Shown here piece after piece: positions 5,811-14,328 of a DNA stretch of 14,328 nt (positions are counted from its first letter, which is position 1; each line of letters opens with the position of its first letter). Source of the DNA: an uncultured Pseudoxanthomonas sp. Lineage in GTDB: Bacteria > Pseudomonadota > Gammaproteobacteria > Xanthomonadales > Xanthomonadaceae. Under the pieces are notes generated by a model, which saw nothing but the letters and a program-made list of their open reading frames with translations, did not search any database and was not told the origin of the DNA. Position numbers and translations under genes: made by a program. The DNA is taken from positions 1 through 14,328 of the forward strand of contig CAMLGZ010000039.1 of NCBI GenBank assembly GCA_946479745.1, in the 5' to 3' direction.

Positions 5811-7111
5811 CCGCCCAGCAATCCGGTATCGCCTTCGCCAGCAATGCAGCCGAAAGCCGCCAGGAAATCCGCAATTACACGCTGAACTTCGGCCCCCAGC
5901 ATCCGGCCGCGCACGGCGTGCTGCGCCTGATCCTGGAAATGGACGGCGAAACCGTGGTCCGCGCCGATCCGCATATCGGCCTGCTGCACCGTGGCACCGA
6001 GAAGCTGGCCGAGAGCAAGCCGTTCAACCAATCGATCGGCTACATGGACCGCCTCGACTACGTTTCGATGATGTGCAACGAGCACGCCTACGTGCTTGCG
6101 ATCGAACGGCTGATGGGTATCCAGGCGCCGGAGCGTGCGCAGTACATCCGCACCATGTTCGACGAGATCACCCGCATCCTGAATCACCTGATGTGGGTCG
6201 GCTCCAACGGCCTGGACCTGGGTGCGATGGCGGTGATGCTGTACGCCTTCCGCGAGCGCGAAGAGCTGATGGACTGCTACGAAGCGGTAAGCGGCGCGCG
6301 CATGCACGCCACCTACTACCGTCCGGGCGGCGTCTACCGCGACCTGCCGGACCACATGCCCAAGTACAAGGAATCGCCCTGGCGCAAGGGCAAGGCGCTG
6401 AAGCGCTTCAATGCCGCGCGCGAAGGTACGTTGCTGGACTTCATCGAAGACTTCACCAACGAATTTCCCAAGCGCGTCGACGAGTACGAAACCCTGCTCA
6501 CCGACAACCGCATCTGGAAGCAGCGCACCGTCGGCATCGGCGTGATCTCGCCGGACGAAGCGCGCGCCTGGGGCATGACCGGCGCGATGCTGCGGGGTTC
6601 GGGCATCGCCTGGGACCTGCGCAAGAAGCAGCCGTACGCCAAGTACGACACGGTCGATTTCGATATCCCGGTCGGTACCCATGGCGACTGCTACGACCGC
6701 TACCTGGTGCGCATGGCCGAAATGCGCCAGTCCAACCGCATCATCGCCCAATGCGTGAAGTGGTTGAAGGCCAATCCGGGCCCGGTGATGGTGCAGAACT
6801 TCAAGGTCGCTCCGCCGTCCCGCGAGGAGATGAAGGACGACATGGAAGCGCTGATCCATCACTTCAAATTGTTCAGCGAAGGCTATTGCGTGCCTGCGGG
6901 CGAAACCTACGCCGCGGTCGAGGCGCCCAAGGGCGAGTTCGGCTGCTATCTGGTTTCCGACGGCGCCAACAAACCGTTCCGCGTGCATCTGCGTGCGCCG
7001 GGCTTCGCGCATCTTTCGTCGATGGACCATGTCGTCAGCGGGCACATGCTGCCGGACGTCGTGGCCATGATCGGCACCTATGATCTTGTTTTTGGCGAGG
7101 TGGACCGATGA
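5807..7111 (+). CDS. nuoD: NADH-quinone oxidoreductase subunit D
   Basis: NuoD is the 49-kDa-type subunit, which with NuoB forms the quinone-reduction site; it descends from the large subunit of [NiFe] hydrogenases but lacks the metal-binding cysteines. The 434 residues match the stand-alone family. Visible motifs are [14 protein letters not shown] (28-41) with H32 and H36 of the quinone pocket, [11 protein letters not shown] (56-66), GYMDRLDY (78-85) with the tyrosine expected to bond the quinone headgroup, and the C-terminal [10 protein letters not shown] and VFGEVDR. The start is a GTG overlapping the nuoC stop; GGGAG at 5794-5798 gives 8-base spacing, and no alternative ATG precedes the conserved N-terminus. 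The sequence is closer to beta/alphaproteobacterial NuoD than to the fused enterobacterial NuoCD. Confidence 0.98.
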   Translation: MTAQQSGIAFASNAAESRQEIRNYTLNFGPQHPAAHGVLRLILEMDGETVVRADPHIGLLHRGTEKLAESKPFNQSIGYMDRLDYVSMMCNEHAYVLAIERLMGIQAPERAQYIRTMFDEITRILNHLMWVGSNGLDLGAMAVMLYAFREREELMDCYEAVSGARMHATYYRPGGVYRDLPDHMPKYKESPWRKGKALKRFNAAREGTLLDFIEDFTNEFPKRVDEYETLLTDNRIWKQRTVGIGVISPDEARAWGMTGAMLRGSGIAWDLRKKQPYAKYDTVDFDIPVGTHGDCYDRYLVRMAEMRQSNRIIAQCVKWLKANPGPVMVQNFKVAPPSREEMKDDMEALIHHFKLFSEGYCVPAGETYAAVEAPKGEFGCYLVSDGANKPFRVHLRAPGFAHLSSMDHVVSGHMLPDVVAMIGTYDLVFGEVDR

Positions 7112-7137
7112 TGGTTCGACAGGCTCGCCATGCGCGG
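7112..7137. repeat. Fragment of a dispersed repeat between nuoD and nuoE
   Basis: Directly after the nuoD stop, the plus strand reads TGGTTCGACAGGCTCGCCAT followed by GCGCGG. This matches, with a few differences, one half of a widely dispersed proteobacterial repeat of the TTCGACAGGCTCACCATGAG type. The minus-strand translation across it contains the AHGEPVEP string that this repeat typically generates. The partner half is not clearly present, so this looks like a lone or decayed copy. Confidence 0.6.
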
Positions 7138-7151
7138 AATGCATTTTCCTT

Positions 7152-7155
7152 GGAG
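7152..7155 (+). promoter_or_regulatory. Ribosome binding site of nuoE, inside a small hairpin
   Basis: GGAG is 8 bases before the ATG at 7164 and fixes that start. It overlaps a 4-bp hairpin, GAGC-TTC-GCTC (7153-7163), that abuts the start codon and could modulate initiation. Confidence 0.55.
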
Positions 7156-7163
7156 CTTCGCTC

Positions 7164-7691
7164 ATGAGGGCGACAGGTAATTTCGAAGCGGCTCGCGACG
7201 TCGATCCGTTGGTCGCGTTGAACGACAAGACGCGCGCGCATATCGACCACTGGCTGTCCAAGTTCCCGCCGGACCGCAAACGTTCGGCCGTGCTGCAAGG
7301 CCTGCACGCCGCGCAGGAACAGAACGAAGGCTGGCTCAGCGACGAATTGATCGTCGCCGTGGCCAAGTACCTGGAGCTGCCGCCGGTCTGGGCCTACGAA
7401 GTCGCCAGCTTCTACTCGATGTTCGAGACCAAGCAGGTCGGCCGCAACAACGTGGCCTTCTGCACCAACATCAGCTGCTGGTTGAACGGCGCCGAAGACC
7501 TGGTCGCGCATGCGGAAAAGAAGCTCGGCTGCAAGCTGGGTCAATCCACCGCCGACGGCCGCGTCTACCTGAAGCGCGAAGAAGAATGCGTGGCCGCCTG
7601 CTGCGGCGCGCCGGTGGTCGTCATCAACGGCCACTACCACGAGAAGCTCACGCCCGCGAAGGTGGACGAACTGCTGGACGGGTTGGAATAA
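7164..7691 (+). CDS. nuoE: NADH-quinone oxidoreductase subunit E
   Basis: NuoE is the 24-kDa-type thioredoxin-fold subunit of the NADH-dehydrogenase module and binds the [2Fe-2S] cluster N1a. With the ATG at 7164 it has 175 residues. The four ligands are C100 and C105 (in FCTNISC) and C142 and C146 (in ECVAACC). The helical N-terminus includes the usual [19 protein letters not shown] stretch (41-59). The upstream in-frame ATG at 7080 was rejected because it lies inside nuoD and would translate the repeat fragment. nuoF starts 4 bases after its stop. The 52-base gap to nuoD is filled mainly by the repeat and the ribosome-site hairpin. Confidence 0.97.
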   Translation: MRATGNFEAARDVDPLVALNDKTRAHIDHWLSKFPPDRKRSAVLQGLHAAQEQNEGWLSDELIVAVAKYLELPPVWAYEVASFYSMFETKQVGRNNVAFCTNISCWLNGAEDLVAHAEKKLGCKLGQSTADGRVYLKREEECVAACCGAPVVVINGHYHEKLTPAKVDELLDGLE

Positions 7692-7695
7692 GCGC

Positions 7696-9054
7696 ATGGC
7701 ACATCACCCACACGCCTCCGAGGGCTACGGCCCGGTCGGTCCCGCCCCGAAAGAGCATCAGGTGGTCTACACCACGCTGCATTTCGACAAGCCGTGGTCG
7801 TACGAGAACTACCTGAAGACCGGCGGCTACAGCGCGCTGCGCAAGATCATCGAAGAGAAGATCGCGCCGGCCGACGTGGTCGAGATGGTCAAGCAGTCCG
7901 GTCTGCGCGGCCGTGGCGGCGCGGGCTTCCCCACCGGCCTGAAGTGGAGCTTCATGCCCAAGGGCGACATGCAGAAGTACATCCTCTGCAATTCCGACGA
8001 ATCCGAGCCCGGCACCGCCAAAGACCGCGACATCCTGCGCTACAACCCGCATGCGGTGATCGAGGGCATGGCCATCGCCTGCTATGCGACCGGATCGACG
8101 GCCGCCTACAACTACCTGCGCGGCGAGTTCCACCACGAGCCGTTCGAGCACCTTGAAGAAGCCACTGCCGAGGCCTACAAGCATGGCTGGCTGGGCAAGA
8201 ACGTGCTGGGTTCCGGCATCGACATCGACATCTACAACGCGCTGGGCGCCGGCGCCTACATCTGCGGCGAAGAAACCGCGCTGATGGAATCGCTGGAAGG
8301 CAAGAAGGGCCAGCCGCGTTTCAAGCCGCCGTTTCCGGCCAACTTCGGTCTGTACGGCAAGCCGACCACCATCAACAACACCGAGACCTATGCCTCGGTG
8401 CCGGCGATCATCCGCAACGGCGCCGAGTGGTTCCTCAACCTGGGCAAGCCCAACAACGGCGGCCCGAAGATCTTTTCGGTGTCCGGCCATGTGGCGCGTC
8501 CGGGCAATTACGAGATCCGCCTGGGCACGCCCTTCTCCGAACTGCTGGAAATGGCCGGCGGCATCCGCAACGGGCACAAGCTGAAGGCTGTCATTCCTGG
8601 CGGTTCTTCGATGCCGGTGCTGCCCGGCGAGACCATGATGGGTCTGACCATGGATTACGACAGCATCCAGAAAGCCGGTTCCGGCCTGGGTTCTGGCGCG
8701 GTCATCGTCATGGACGAAACCACCTGCATGGTGCGCGCCTGCCAGCGCATCGCGCGTTTCTATTACGCCGAGTCCTGCGGCCAGTGCACCCCGTGCCGCG
8801 AAGGCACCGGCTGGATGTACCGCATGATCACGCGCGTGGTGGAAGGCAAGGCCACGCTGGAAGACTTGAATACGTTGAAGGCTTCGGCCGGCCAGATCGA
8901 AGGCCACACCATCTGCGCCTTCGGCGAAGCGGCTGCCTGGCCGGTGCAGGGCATGCTGCGGCATTACTGGAACGAGTTCGAGTATTTCATCCTCAATGGC
9001 CGTTCGATAGTCGACGAAAAACTGGAGCGTGTTGAGCAGGAGCGCGCCGCATGA
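7696..9054 (+). CDS. nuoF: NADH-quinone oxidoreductase subunit F (NADH- and FMN-binding)
   Basis: NuoF is the 51-kDa-type subunit: it binds NADH and FMN, takes the hydride, and passes electrons to the [4Fe-4S] cluster N3. Its 452 residues are normal length. Motifs in order are the glycine-rich [13 protein letters not shown] (72-84) of the nucleotide/FMN fold, NSDESEPGT (99-107), [19 protein letters not shown] (184-202), and the cluster ligands C361, C364 and C367 in [13 protein letters not shown], with the fourth at C407 in [13 protein letters not shown]. The N-terminal 25 residues are His/Pro-rich and variable. The ATG follows the nuoE stop by 4 bases, with GGA 8 bases upstream. Its own stop overlaps the nuoG start as ATGA. 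Confidence 0.98.
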   Translation: MAHHPHASEGYGPVGPAPKEHQVVYTTLHFDKPWSYENYLKTGGYSALRKIIEEKIAPADVVEMVKQSGLRGRGGAGFPTGLKWSFMPKGDMQKYILCNSDESEPGTAKDRDILRYNPHAVIEGMAIACYATGSTAAYNYLRGEFHHEPFEHLEEATAEAYKHGWLGKNVLGSGIDIDIYNALGAGAYICGEETALMESLEGKKGQPRFKPPFPANFGLYGKPTTINNTETYASVPAIIRNGAEWFLNLGKPNNGGPKIFSVSGHVARPGNYEIRLGTPFSELLEMAGGIRNGHKLKAVIPGGSSMPVLPGETMMGLTMDYDSIQKAGSGLGSGAVIVMDETTCMVRACQRIARFYYAESCGQCTPCREGTGWMYRMITRVVEGKATLEDLNTLKASAGQIEGHTICAFGEAAAWPVQGMLRHYWNEFEYFILNGRSIVDEKLERVEQERAA

Positions 9055-11303
9055 GCGCCCAACCAGTGAATCCGAACCTCGCGCCCGACCACGTCACCGT
9101 CTTCATCGACGGGGTAGAGCTGGCCGCGCCCAAGGGCTCGATGATCATCCAGGCCGCCGACAAGGCCGGCATCCCGATCCCGCGCTTCTGCTACCACGAC
9201 AAGCTGGCGATCGCGGCCAACTGCCGCATGTGCCTGGTCGAGGTCGAGAAGATGCCCAAGCCCGCGCCGGCCTGCGCCACGCCGGTGATGGACGGCATGA
9301 AGATCGCCACGCGTAGCGAGAAAGCGTTGAAATCGCAGCGCAACGTGATGGAATTCCTGCTGATCAACCATCCGCTGGACTGCCCGATCTGCGATCAGGG
9401 CGGCGAATGCGAACTGCAGGATCTGTCGCTGGGTTACGGCCGTTCGGTCAGCCGCTTCCAGGAACGCAAGCGCGTCGTGCCGGACGAGGACATCGGTCCG
9501 CTGGTCGCCACCGAGATGACCCGCTGCATCCAGTGCACCCGCTGCGTACGTTTCACTGCAGACATTGCCGGCACCTACGAACTGGGCGGCATGTACCGTG
9601 GCGAGAATCTGCAGATCGGCACCTACGATGGCAAGCCGCTGACCACCGAGCTGTCCGGCAACGTCGTGGACGTGTGCCCGGTTGGCGCACTTACCAACAA
9701 GGTGTTCCAGTTCCGCGCCCGTCCGTGGGAACTGGTCGCGCGCGAGTCGATCGGCTACCACGATGCGATGGGCTCCAACCTGTTCACCCACGTGCGCCGT
9801 GGCGAGATCCTGCGCACCGTGCCGCGCGACAACGAAGCGGTCAACGAGTGCTGGCTGTCGGATCGCGACCGTTATTCGCACCAGGGCCTGTACGCCGAAG
9901 ACCGTGCGGTCAAGCCGTTGCTGAAAGTGGGCGACAGCGGTACCGATAACGACTGGAAGGAAGTGTCCTGGGCCGAAGGCCTGGCTGCCGCCGCCGAAAT
10001 CCTGCGCGCCAACCAGGGCGATGCGTTGGGCGTGCTGGCGCATCCGGCCACGCCCAACGACGAAGGCAGCTTGCTGGCGCGTCTGGCCGAAGCGCTGGGT
10101 AGCGGCAATCTGGATCACCGCATCTTCAATCGCGATTTCTCCGATGGCGCTGTGGCCGAACCCTTCGCCATGCCGCTGGCAGAAATCGAACAGGCCGACG
10201 CCATCGTTCTGCTCGGAACCAACATCCGCCACGAACTGCCGCTGCTGCATCAACGCATCCGCAAGGGCAACACGCAGCGCAAGACGAAGGTATATTCGGT
10301 CAATCCGGTCGACTTCGATTTCGCGTTCTCGCTCGCCGGCAAGCAGATCGTGCCGCCGTCGAAGTTCGCCGACGCGTTGAACGATTCGGCATTGCTGGAA
10401 GCGGTCAAGGGCGCAAGCCGCCCGGTACTGATCGTCGGCGCACTGGCCGAAAACCATCCGCAGGCCGCGTCGATCCGCGCTGCGGCCAAGGCGTTTGCAG
10501 CAGCGACGGGCGCAGCGCTTTGCCGCGTTCCCCAAGGCGCCAATGCGGTCGGCTTGGCGCGCAACGGCGTGCTGCCCTCCAAGCGCGATGTCGCCGGCAT
10601 GTTCGCCGAGCCGCGTTCGGCCTATGTGATCTACGGCATCGAACCCGGCCTGGATTTCGCCGACGGCGCCGCCGCGCAGAAGGCCTTGAAAGCGGCCAAG
10701 GTCGTGGCCTTCAGCCACTTCGCCTGCAGGTCCACGCGTAACGTGGCCGACGTGATCCTGCCGATCGGCGCGCTGCCGGAAATCGAAGCGACGCTGACCA
10801 ATCTGGATGGCGCCGATCAACGCACCCAGGCCGGCGGCAAGTTGCCGGGCGAAGCGCGCGAAGGCTGGAGGGTGTTGCGCGCGCTCGGCGGGGAGCTGCA
10901 GCTGCCCGCGTTCGAATTCACCGATCTGGCCGGCGCACGCGCGGCGGGCAAGTCGGTTGCGCCGAACAGTATCGCCAAGTCTGCGGCTCCGGCTACGACG
11001 GCCGATGGTCTCGAACTCGCCGCCACTGCGGCCATCTATCGCACCGATGGCGTGGTCCGCCGCGCGCAAGCGCTGCAGGAACATCCGCTCAATGTTTCGC
11101 CGCGTATTACCTTGAACCCGGACGATGCCCAGGCTGCAGGCCTGAGCCAGGGCCAGGTCGCCAAGGTCGGTGCGCCGGATGGCACGGCGACCTTGCCGGT
11201 CTTCGTGGACAAGCGCGTGGCCAAGGGTGCGGCCTGGATCGAAAGCGGGCATGGCGCCACCGCACCGCTGGGCGCCGGACGCGTGACGGTGGTGAGCGCA
11301 TGA
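9051..11303 (+). CDS. nuoG: NADH-quinone oxidoreductase subunit G
   Basis: NuoG is the 75-kDa-type subunit and carries the Fe-S chain from NuoF towards NuoI. In its 750 residues, the N-terminal ferredoxin domain binds [2Fe-2S] N1b through C47, C58, C61 and C75. Cluster N5 has its unusual histidine H107 with C111, C114 and C120 ([15 protein letters not shown]). Cluster N4 has C159, C162, C165 and C209 (TRCIQCTRC ... DVCPVGAL). The rest is a degenerate molybdopterin-oxidoreductase fold without evident cofactor residues. The extra C-x2-C-x3-C of the off-path N7 cluster, known from E. coli and Thermus, is absent: after C209 the next cysteine is C267. The gene starts within the nuoF stop (ATGA) and ends within the nuoH start (ATGA). 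Confidence 0.98.
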   Translation: MSAQPVNPNLAPDHVTVFIDGVELAAPKGSMIIQAADKAGIPIPRFCYHDKLAIAANCRMCLVEVEKMPKPAPACATPVMDGMKIATRSEKALKSQRNVMEFLLINHPLDCPICDQGGECELQDLSLGYGRSVSRFQERKRVVPDEDIGPLVATEMTRCIQCTRCVRFTADIAGTYELGGMYRGENLQIGTYDGKPLTTELSGNVVDVCPVGALTNKVFQFRARPWELVARESIGYHDAMGSNLFTHVRRGEILRTVPRDNEAVNECWLSDRDRYSHQGLYAEDRAVKPLLKVGDSGTDNDWKEVSWAEGLAAAAEILRANQGDALGVLAHPATPNDEGSLLARLAEALGSGNLDHRIFNRDFSDGAVAEPFAMPLAEIEQADAIVLLGTNIRHELPLLHQRIRKGNTQRKTKVYSVNPVDFDFAFSLAGKQIVPPSKFADALNDSALLEAVKGASRPVLIVGALAENHPQAASIRAAAKAFAAATGAALCRVPQGANAVGLARNGVLPSKRDVAGMFAEPRSAYVIYGIEPGLDFADGAAAQKALKAAKVVAFSHFACRSTRNVADVILPIGALPEIEATLTNLDGADQRTQAGGKLPGEAREGWRVLRALGGELQLPAFEFTDLAGARAAGKSVAPNSIAKSAAPATTADGLELAATAAIYRTDGVVRRAQALQEHPLNVSPRITLNPDDAQAAGLSQGQVAKVGAPDGTATLPVFVDKRVAKGAAWIESGHGATAPLGAGRVTVVSA

Positions 11304-12391
11304 ACGAGCTTCTGTTGAACGCCATCGATCCCCTGCGCGAATGGTTCTTCGGGCTGGGCAATTTCGGCGTGGTGTTGTGGATCGTGCTGAAGATCCTGCT
11401 GATCGCAGTGCCGGTGATCGTGGCCGTCGCTTTCTACGTGGTCTGGGAACGCAAGCTGATCGGCTGGATGCACGTGCGCCACGGGCCGATGTATGTGGGC
11501 ATGGGCATCTTCCAGGCCTTCGCGGACGTGTTCAAACTGCTGTTCAAGGAAGTCCTGATGCCTGCCAAGGCACAGAAGACCATGTACATCCTTGGGCCGC
11601 TGATCACACTGGCTCCGGCTTTCGCCGCATGGGCCGTGGTGCCTTTCGATGCGAAACTGGTGCTGTCCAACGCCAACGCAGGCCTGCTGTATCTGCTGGC
11701 CATGACCTCGTTGGGCGTGTACGGCATCATCATCGCGGGCTGGGCGTCGAACTCGAAGTACGCCTTCCTGGGTGCGATGCGTTCGGCCGCGCAGGTGGTC
11801 AGCTACGAAATCGCGATGGGCTTCGCCCTGGTCGGCGTGCTGATCGCGGCGGGCAGCATGAACCTGAGCGACATCGTGATGGCGCAGGCCGGCAACAACG
11901 GTCCGTTCGAATGGTTCTGGCTGCCGTTGTTCCCCTTGTTCATCGTGTACTGGGTGTCCGGCGTGGCCGAGACCAACCGCGCACCGTTCGACGTGACCGA
12001 AGGCGAATCGGAAATCGTCGCCGGCCACATGGTCGAGTATTCGGGCGCGGCGTTTTCGCTGTTCTTCCTGGCCGAATACGCCAACATGATCCTGGTCAGC
12101 TTCCTGGTGTCGCTGTTCTTCATGGGCGGCTGGCTGAGTCCATTGCAGGGTTGGAATCCGGGCGACGTATCGCCATGGGTGAACTGGATATGGCAGGGCG
12201 GCTGGCCGTGGCTATTGCTCAAGGTGGGTTTCTTCGCCAGCTGCTTCATCTGGTTCCGCGCCAGCTTCCCGCGCTACCGCTACGACCAGATCATGCGCCT
12301 GGGCTGGAAGGTGTTCATTCCGCTGACCATCGCCTGGATCGCGGTTACCGCATTGATGGTGTTTTTCGGCGTGTTCGAGAAGGGCGTCTGA
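11300..12391 (+). CDS. nuoH: NADH-quinone oxidoreductase subunit H
   Basis: NuoH is the membrane subunit (ND1-type) that holds the quinone access tunnel and links quinone chemistry to the proton channels. The 363-residue protein is very hydrophobic, with around eight to nine membrane helices. Signature segments are [14 protein letters not shown] (50-63), [19 protein letters not shown] (147-165) and the acidic cytoplasmic loop [20 protein letters not shown] (223-242), which faces the quinone. [20 protein letters not shown] segment follows (245-263). The ATG overlaps the nuoG stop by 4 bases. nuoI follows immediately, with no intergenic gap if its GTG is used. Confidence 0.98.
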   Translation: MNELLLNAIDPLREWFFGLGNFGVVLWIVLKILLIAVPVIVAVAFYVVWERKLIGWMHVRHGPMYVGMGIFQAFADVFKLLFKEVLMPAKAQKTMYILGPLITLAPAFAAWAVVPFDAKLVLSNANAGLLYLLAMTSLGVYGIIIAGWASNSKYAFLGAMRSAAQVVSYEIAMGFALVGVLIAAGSMNLSDIVMAQAGNNGPFEWFWLPLFPLFIVYWVSGVAETNRAPFDVTEGESEIVAGHMVEYSGAAFSLFFLAEYANMILVSFLVSLFFMGGWLSPLQGWNPGDVSPWVNWIWQGGWPWLLLKVGFFASCFIWFRASFPRYRYDQIMRLGWKVFIPLTIAWIAVTALMVFFGVFEKGV

Positions 12392-12394
12392 GTG

Positions 12395-12883
12395 ATGAAT
12401 AAAGTTGCCCACTACTTCAAGAGCCTGATGCTGCTGGAGCTGCTCCAGGGCCTGTGGCTGACCTTCAAGTACACCTTCAAGCCGAAGTACACGGTGATGT
12501 ACCCGATGGAGAAGTTCCCGCAGTCGCCGCGCTTCCGCGGGCTGCATGCGTTGCGCCGCTACCCCAATGGCGAAGAACGCTGCATCGCCTGCAAGCTGTG
12601 CGAAGCGGTGTGCCCGGCGCTGGCCATCACCATCGACTCGGAGAAGCGCGAAGACGGCACCCGCCGCACCACCCGCTACGACATCGATCTGTTCAAGTGC
12701 ATCTACTGCGGTTTCTGCGAGGAAAGCTGCCCGGTGGATTCCATCGTGGAAACCCACATCCTGGAATACCACTTCGAAAACCGTGGCGAGAACATCGTCA
12801 CCAAGCCGCAGCTGCTGGCGATCGGGGACCGGTTGGAAACCGAGATCGCCGAGCGCCGCGCTGCCGACGCCGCCTTCCGCTGA
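12395..12883 (+). CDS. nuoI: NADH-quinone oxidoreductase subunit I (8Fe ferredoxin-type)
   Basis: NuoI carries the two [4Fe-4S] clusters N6a and N6b between NuoG and NuoB. Counting from the ATG at 12395 (162 residues), the ligands are C63, C66, C69 and C73 ([12 protein letters not shown]), and C102, C105, C108 and C112 ([12 protein letters not shown]). The N-terminal amphipathic region [18 protein letters not shown] anchors it at the membrane. A GTG at 12392, directly after the nuoH stop, would add one residue. AAGGG at 12380-12384 is 7 bases from the GTG and 10 from the ATG, so the start is uncertain by one codon. I chose the ATG because MNKVAHYF is the N-terminus I recall for relatives. Confidence 0.96.
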   Translation: MNKVAHYFKSLMLLELLQGLWLTFKYTFKPKYTVMYPMEKFPQSPRFRGLHALRRYPNGEERCIACKLCEAVCPALAITIDSEKREDGTRRTTRYDIDLFKCIYCGFCEESCPVDSIVETHILEYHFENRGENIVTKPQLLAIGDRLETEIAERRAADAAFR

Positions 12884-12890
12884 GGTCACG

Positions 12891-13547
12891 ATGGATCTGC
12901 TGCTCGCTTCCTTCTACGCATTCGCAGCCGTCGCGGTAGTCGCCGCCGGCGGCGTGATCAGCGTGCGCAACCCGGTGCATGCGGTGCTGTGCCTGATCCT
13001 GACGTTCTTCTCCATCGCCTGCATCTGGCTGCTGGTAGGCGCCGAGTTCCTGGGGGTGGCGCTGATCCTGGTGTATGTCGGCGCGGTGATGGTGTTGTTC
13101 CTGTTCGTGGTGATGATGCTGGATATCGACATCGTCAAGATCCGCGAAGGCTGGGTCCGTTATCTGCCGGTCGGCCTGCTGGTGGCGGTGGTCATGCTGC
13201 TGGAAATCCTGGCCCTGATCGGATTCAAGGCCAAGCTGGCCGTGCCGTACGCGGCCAACGCGGCTTCCGAAGCGGCGGACGTTTCCAACACGGCGTGGCT
13301 GGCGCGCACGCTGTTCACCAAATTCCTGCTGCCGTTCGAATTCGCCGCGGTGATCCTGACCGTGGCGGTGATCGCGGCGGTAATGTTGACCCTGCGCAAG
13401 CGCGAAGGCAGCAAGACGCAGAACCCGGCCGAGCAGTCGCGGGTCAAGGCCGGTGATCGCCTGCGCATGATCGAAGTAGCGGTGGAATCGCCGACCCGCG
13501 AGACCCTGATCGTGCGGCCGCCGGCCGAACCGGAGACCAAGCCATGA
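12891..13547 (+). CDS. nuoJ: NADH-quinone oxidoreductase subunit J
   Basis: NuoJ is an ND6-type membrane subunit of the proton-pumping arm. The 218-residue protein has about five hydrophobic helices. The most conserved helix is [20 protein letters not shown] (50-69), which holds the family's glutamate E52 and the tyrosine-glycine region linked to conformational coupling, followed by [11 protein letters not shown]. The last helix (about 150-168) leads to a soluble, charged and proline-rich tail of about 50 residues (169-218). The ATG at 12891 has GAGG at 12882-12885, 5 bases upstream, starting at the nuoI stop. The frame is open further upstream inside nuoI, but that extension is ferredoxin sequence read out of frame. 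The stop overlaps nuoK as ATGA. Confidence 0.97.
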   Translation: MDLLLASFYAFAAVAVVAAGGVISVRNPVHAVLCLILTFFSIACIWLLVGAEFLGVALILVYVGAVMVLFLFVVMMLDIDIVKIREGWVRYLPVGLLVAVVMLLEILALIGFKAKLAVPYAANAASEAADVSNTAWLARTLFTKFLLPFEFAAVILTVAVIAAVMLTLRKREGSKTQNPAEQSRVKAGDRLRMIEVAVESPTRETLIVRPPAEPETKP

Positions 13548-13849
13548 TCGCCCTGGGCCACCTGCTGGCGCTCGGCGCAGTGCTGTTCTGCATCAGCGTC
13601 GCCGGCATCTTTCTCAACCGCAAGAACATTATCGTGCTGTTGATGTCCATCGAGCTGATGCTGCTGGCGGTGAACATCAACTTCATCGCCTTTTCGCGCC
13701 AGTTCGGCGATCCGGACGGGCAGATCTTCGTGTTCTTCATCCTCACCGTGGCCGCTGCGGAAGCCGCGATCGGCCTGGCCATCCTGGTCACCCTGTTCCG
13801 TACCCGGCGCACGATCAACGTGACCGATGTCGATTCCTTGAAAGGCTGA
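13544..13849 (+). CDS. nuoK: NADH-quinone oxidoreductase subunit K
   Basis: NuoK is the ND4L-type membrane subunit next to NuoJ and NuoH in the proton pathway. It has 101 residues and three membrane helices (about 3-24, 28-49 and 60-85). The two membrane glutamates needed for proton transfer are at E37 (in [16 protein letters not shown]) and E73 (in [14 protein letters not shown]), aligning with E36 and E72 of the E. coli protein. Its ATG overlaps the nuoJ stop by 4 bases, and nuoL begins 7 bases after its own stop. Nothing irregular is seen. Confidence 0.98.
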   Translation: MIALGHLLALGAVLFCISVAGIFLNRKNIIVLLMSIELMLLAVNINFIAFSRQFGDPDGQIFVFFILTVAAAEAAIGLAILVTLFRTRRTINVTDVDSLKG

Positions 13850-13856
13850 TGCACCG

Positions 13857-14328
13857 ATGACGGGCGTGGAAATCATCATCTCCAAGAACATGCTGCTGGC
13901 GATCGTGCTGGCGCCCCTGCTGGGAAGCATCGTGGCCGGCCTGTTCGGGCGGCAGGTAGGCCGCGCGGGCGCGCACTGGGTCACCATCCTGGGCGTGGCG
14001 GTCAGCTGCGCATTGTCCGGTTGGGTGCTTTACCAGCTGGTCGGGGGCGCCGCGCCGTTCAACGAGAACGTCTACACCTTCTTCCAGATCGGCAACTATT
14101 CCGGGCATGTCGGTTTCATGATCGACAAGCTGACCGCGATGATGATGGTGGTGGTCACCTTCGTTTCGCTGCTGGTGCACGTCTACACCATCGGCTACAT
14201 GGCCGACGATCCGGGTTACCAGCGGTTCTTCAGCTATATCTCGTTGTTCACCTTCTCCATGCTGATGCTGGTGATGAGCAACAACTTCCTGCAGCTGTTC
14301 TTCGGCTGGGAGGCGGTGGGCCTGGTGT
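13857..14328 (+). CDS. nuoL: NADH-quinone oxidoreductase subunit L, N-terminal part (3' truncated by window)
   Basis: NuoL is the large antiporter-like (ND5/Mrp-type) subunit at the far end of the membrane arm, a proton channel with a long lateral helix at its C-terminus. The first 157 codons are present and still open at the window edge. Hydrophobic segments at about 11-30, 41-62, 88-110 and 124-145 fit the family. The last visible motif, LFFGWEAVGLV, contains E152, matching the glutamate E144 of E. coli NuoL that pairs with a lysine downstream. The ATG at 13857 has AAAGG at 13841-13845, 11 bases upstream, a rather long spacing. An ATG at codon 12 is less likely. nuoM and nuoN are expected beyond the window. 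Confidence 0.96.
   Translation, partial: MTGVEIIISKNMLLAIVLAPLLGSIVAGLFGRQVGRAGAHWVTILGVAVSCALSGWVLYQLVGGAAPFNENVYTFFQIGNYSGHVGFMIDKLTAMMMVVVTFVSLLVHVYTIGYMADDPGYQRFFSYISLFTFSMLMLVMSNNFLQLFFGWEAVGLV

Noticed and set aside
7080..7163. 28-residue N-terminal extension of NuoE
   Set aside because: It would overlap the nuoD 3' end and translate a dispersed-repeat fragment; the ATG at 7164 has its own ribosome site and fits the family.
8964..11252. A 762-codon antisense open frame opposite nuoG, and similar long minus-strand frames opposite nuoB-nuoC, nuoD, nuoF, nuoH, tpiA and the oxygenase
   Set aside because: All are codon-aligned shadows of sense genes produced by high GC and avoidance of TTA, CTA and TCA. 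Their translations are rich in His/Arg/Gln/Val without domain motifs, and the sense products are unmistakable.
12546..12890. Long N-terminal extension of NuoJ overlapping nuoI
   Set aside because: This region is the out-of-frame reading of the NuoI ferredoxin domain; NuoJ proper starts at 12891 with GAGG upstream.

Overview
The window is a chromosomal housekeeping segment of a GC-rich gammaproteobacterium, most likely of the Xanthomonadaceae/Lysobacteraceae. The evidence is the gene order tpiA, secG, tRNA-Leu(GAG), nuoA-nuoL, the separate nuoC and nuoD genes, and three families of short palindromic intergenic repeats of a kind I associate with Xanthomonas, Stenotrophomonas, Lysobacter and relatives. 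The genus cannot be fixed from this sequence alone.

Layout. Positions 1-342 hold the 3' end of glmM (phosphoglucosamine mutase). A 182-base spacer carries two inverted copies of a hairpin-bearing repeat. Then comes a complete isopenicillin-N-synthase-family Fe(II) oxygenase (525-1463, +), converging on a short-chain dehydrogenase/reductase (1632-2438, -). The 168-base spacer between them is built around a 34-bp nested inverted repeat. From 2521 on everything reads rightward: tpiA, secG with an unusually long Pro/Ala tail, tRNA-Leu(GAG), a structured 123-base leader, and the respiratory complex I operon nuoABCDEFGHIJK plus the first 157 codons of nuoL, which runs off the window.

How the genes work together. 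NuoE, NuoF and NuoG form the NADH-oxidising arm (FMN and Fe-S clusters). NuoB, NuoC, NuoD and NuoI connect it to quinone, and NuoA, NuoH, NuoJ, NuoK and NuoL are the proton-translocating membrane arm. The nuo genes are packed tightly: 4-base stop/start overlaps occur at nuoC/nuoD, nuoF/nuoG, nuoG/nuoH and nuoJ/nuoK, pointing to one translationally coupled polycistron. All cluster-ligand and signature residues checked are intact. GlmM (cell-wall amino-sugar synthesis), TpiA (glycolysis) and SecG (protein export) are unrelated in pathway, and their adjacency is an old conserved linkage also seen in Pseudomonas.

I do not see a new multi-gene system here. The items most worth a second look are the repeat families (one fragment lies inside the nuo operon between nuoD and nuoE), the uncharacterised oxygenase/SDR pair lodged between glmM and tpiA, the strong hairpin in the nuo leader just after the tRNA, and the SecG tail.
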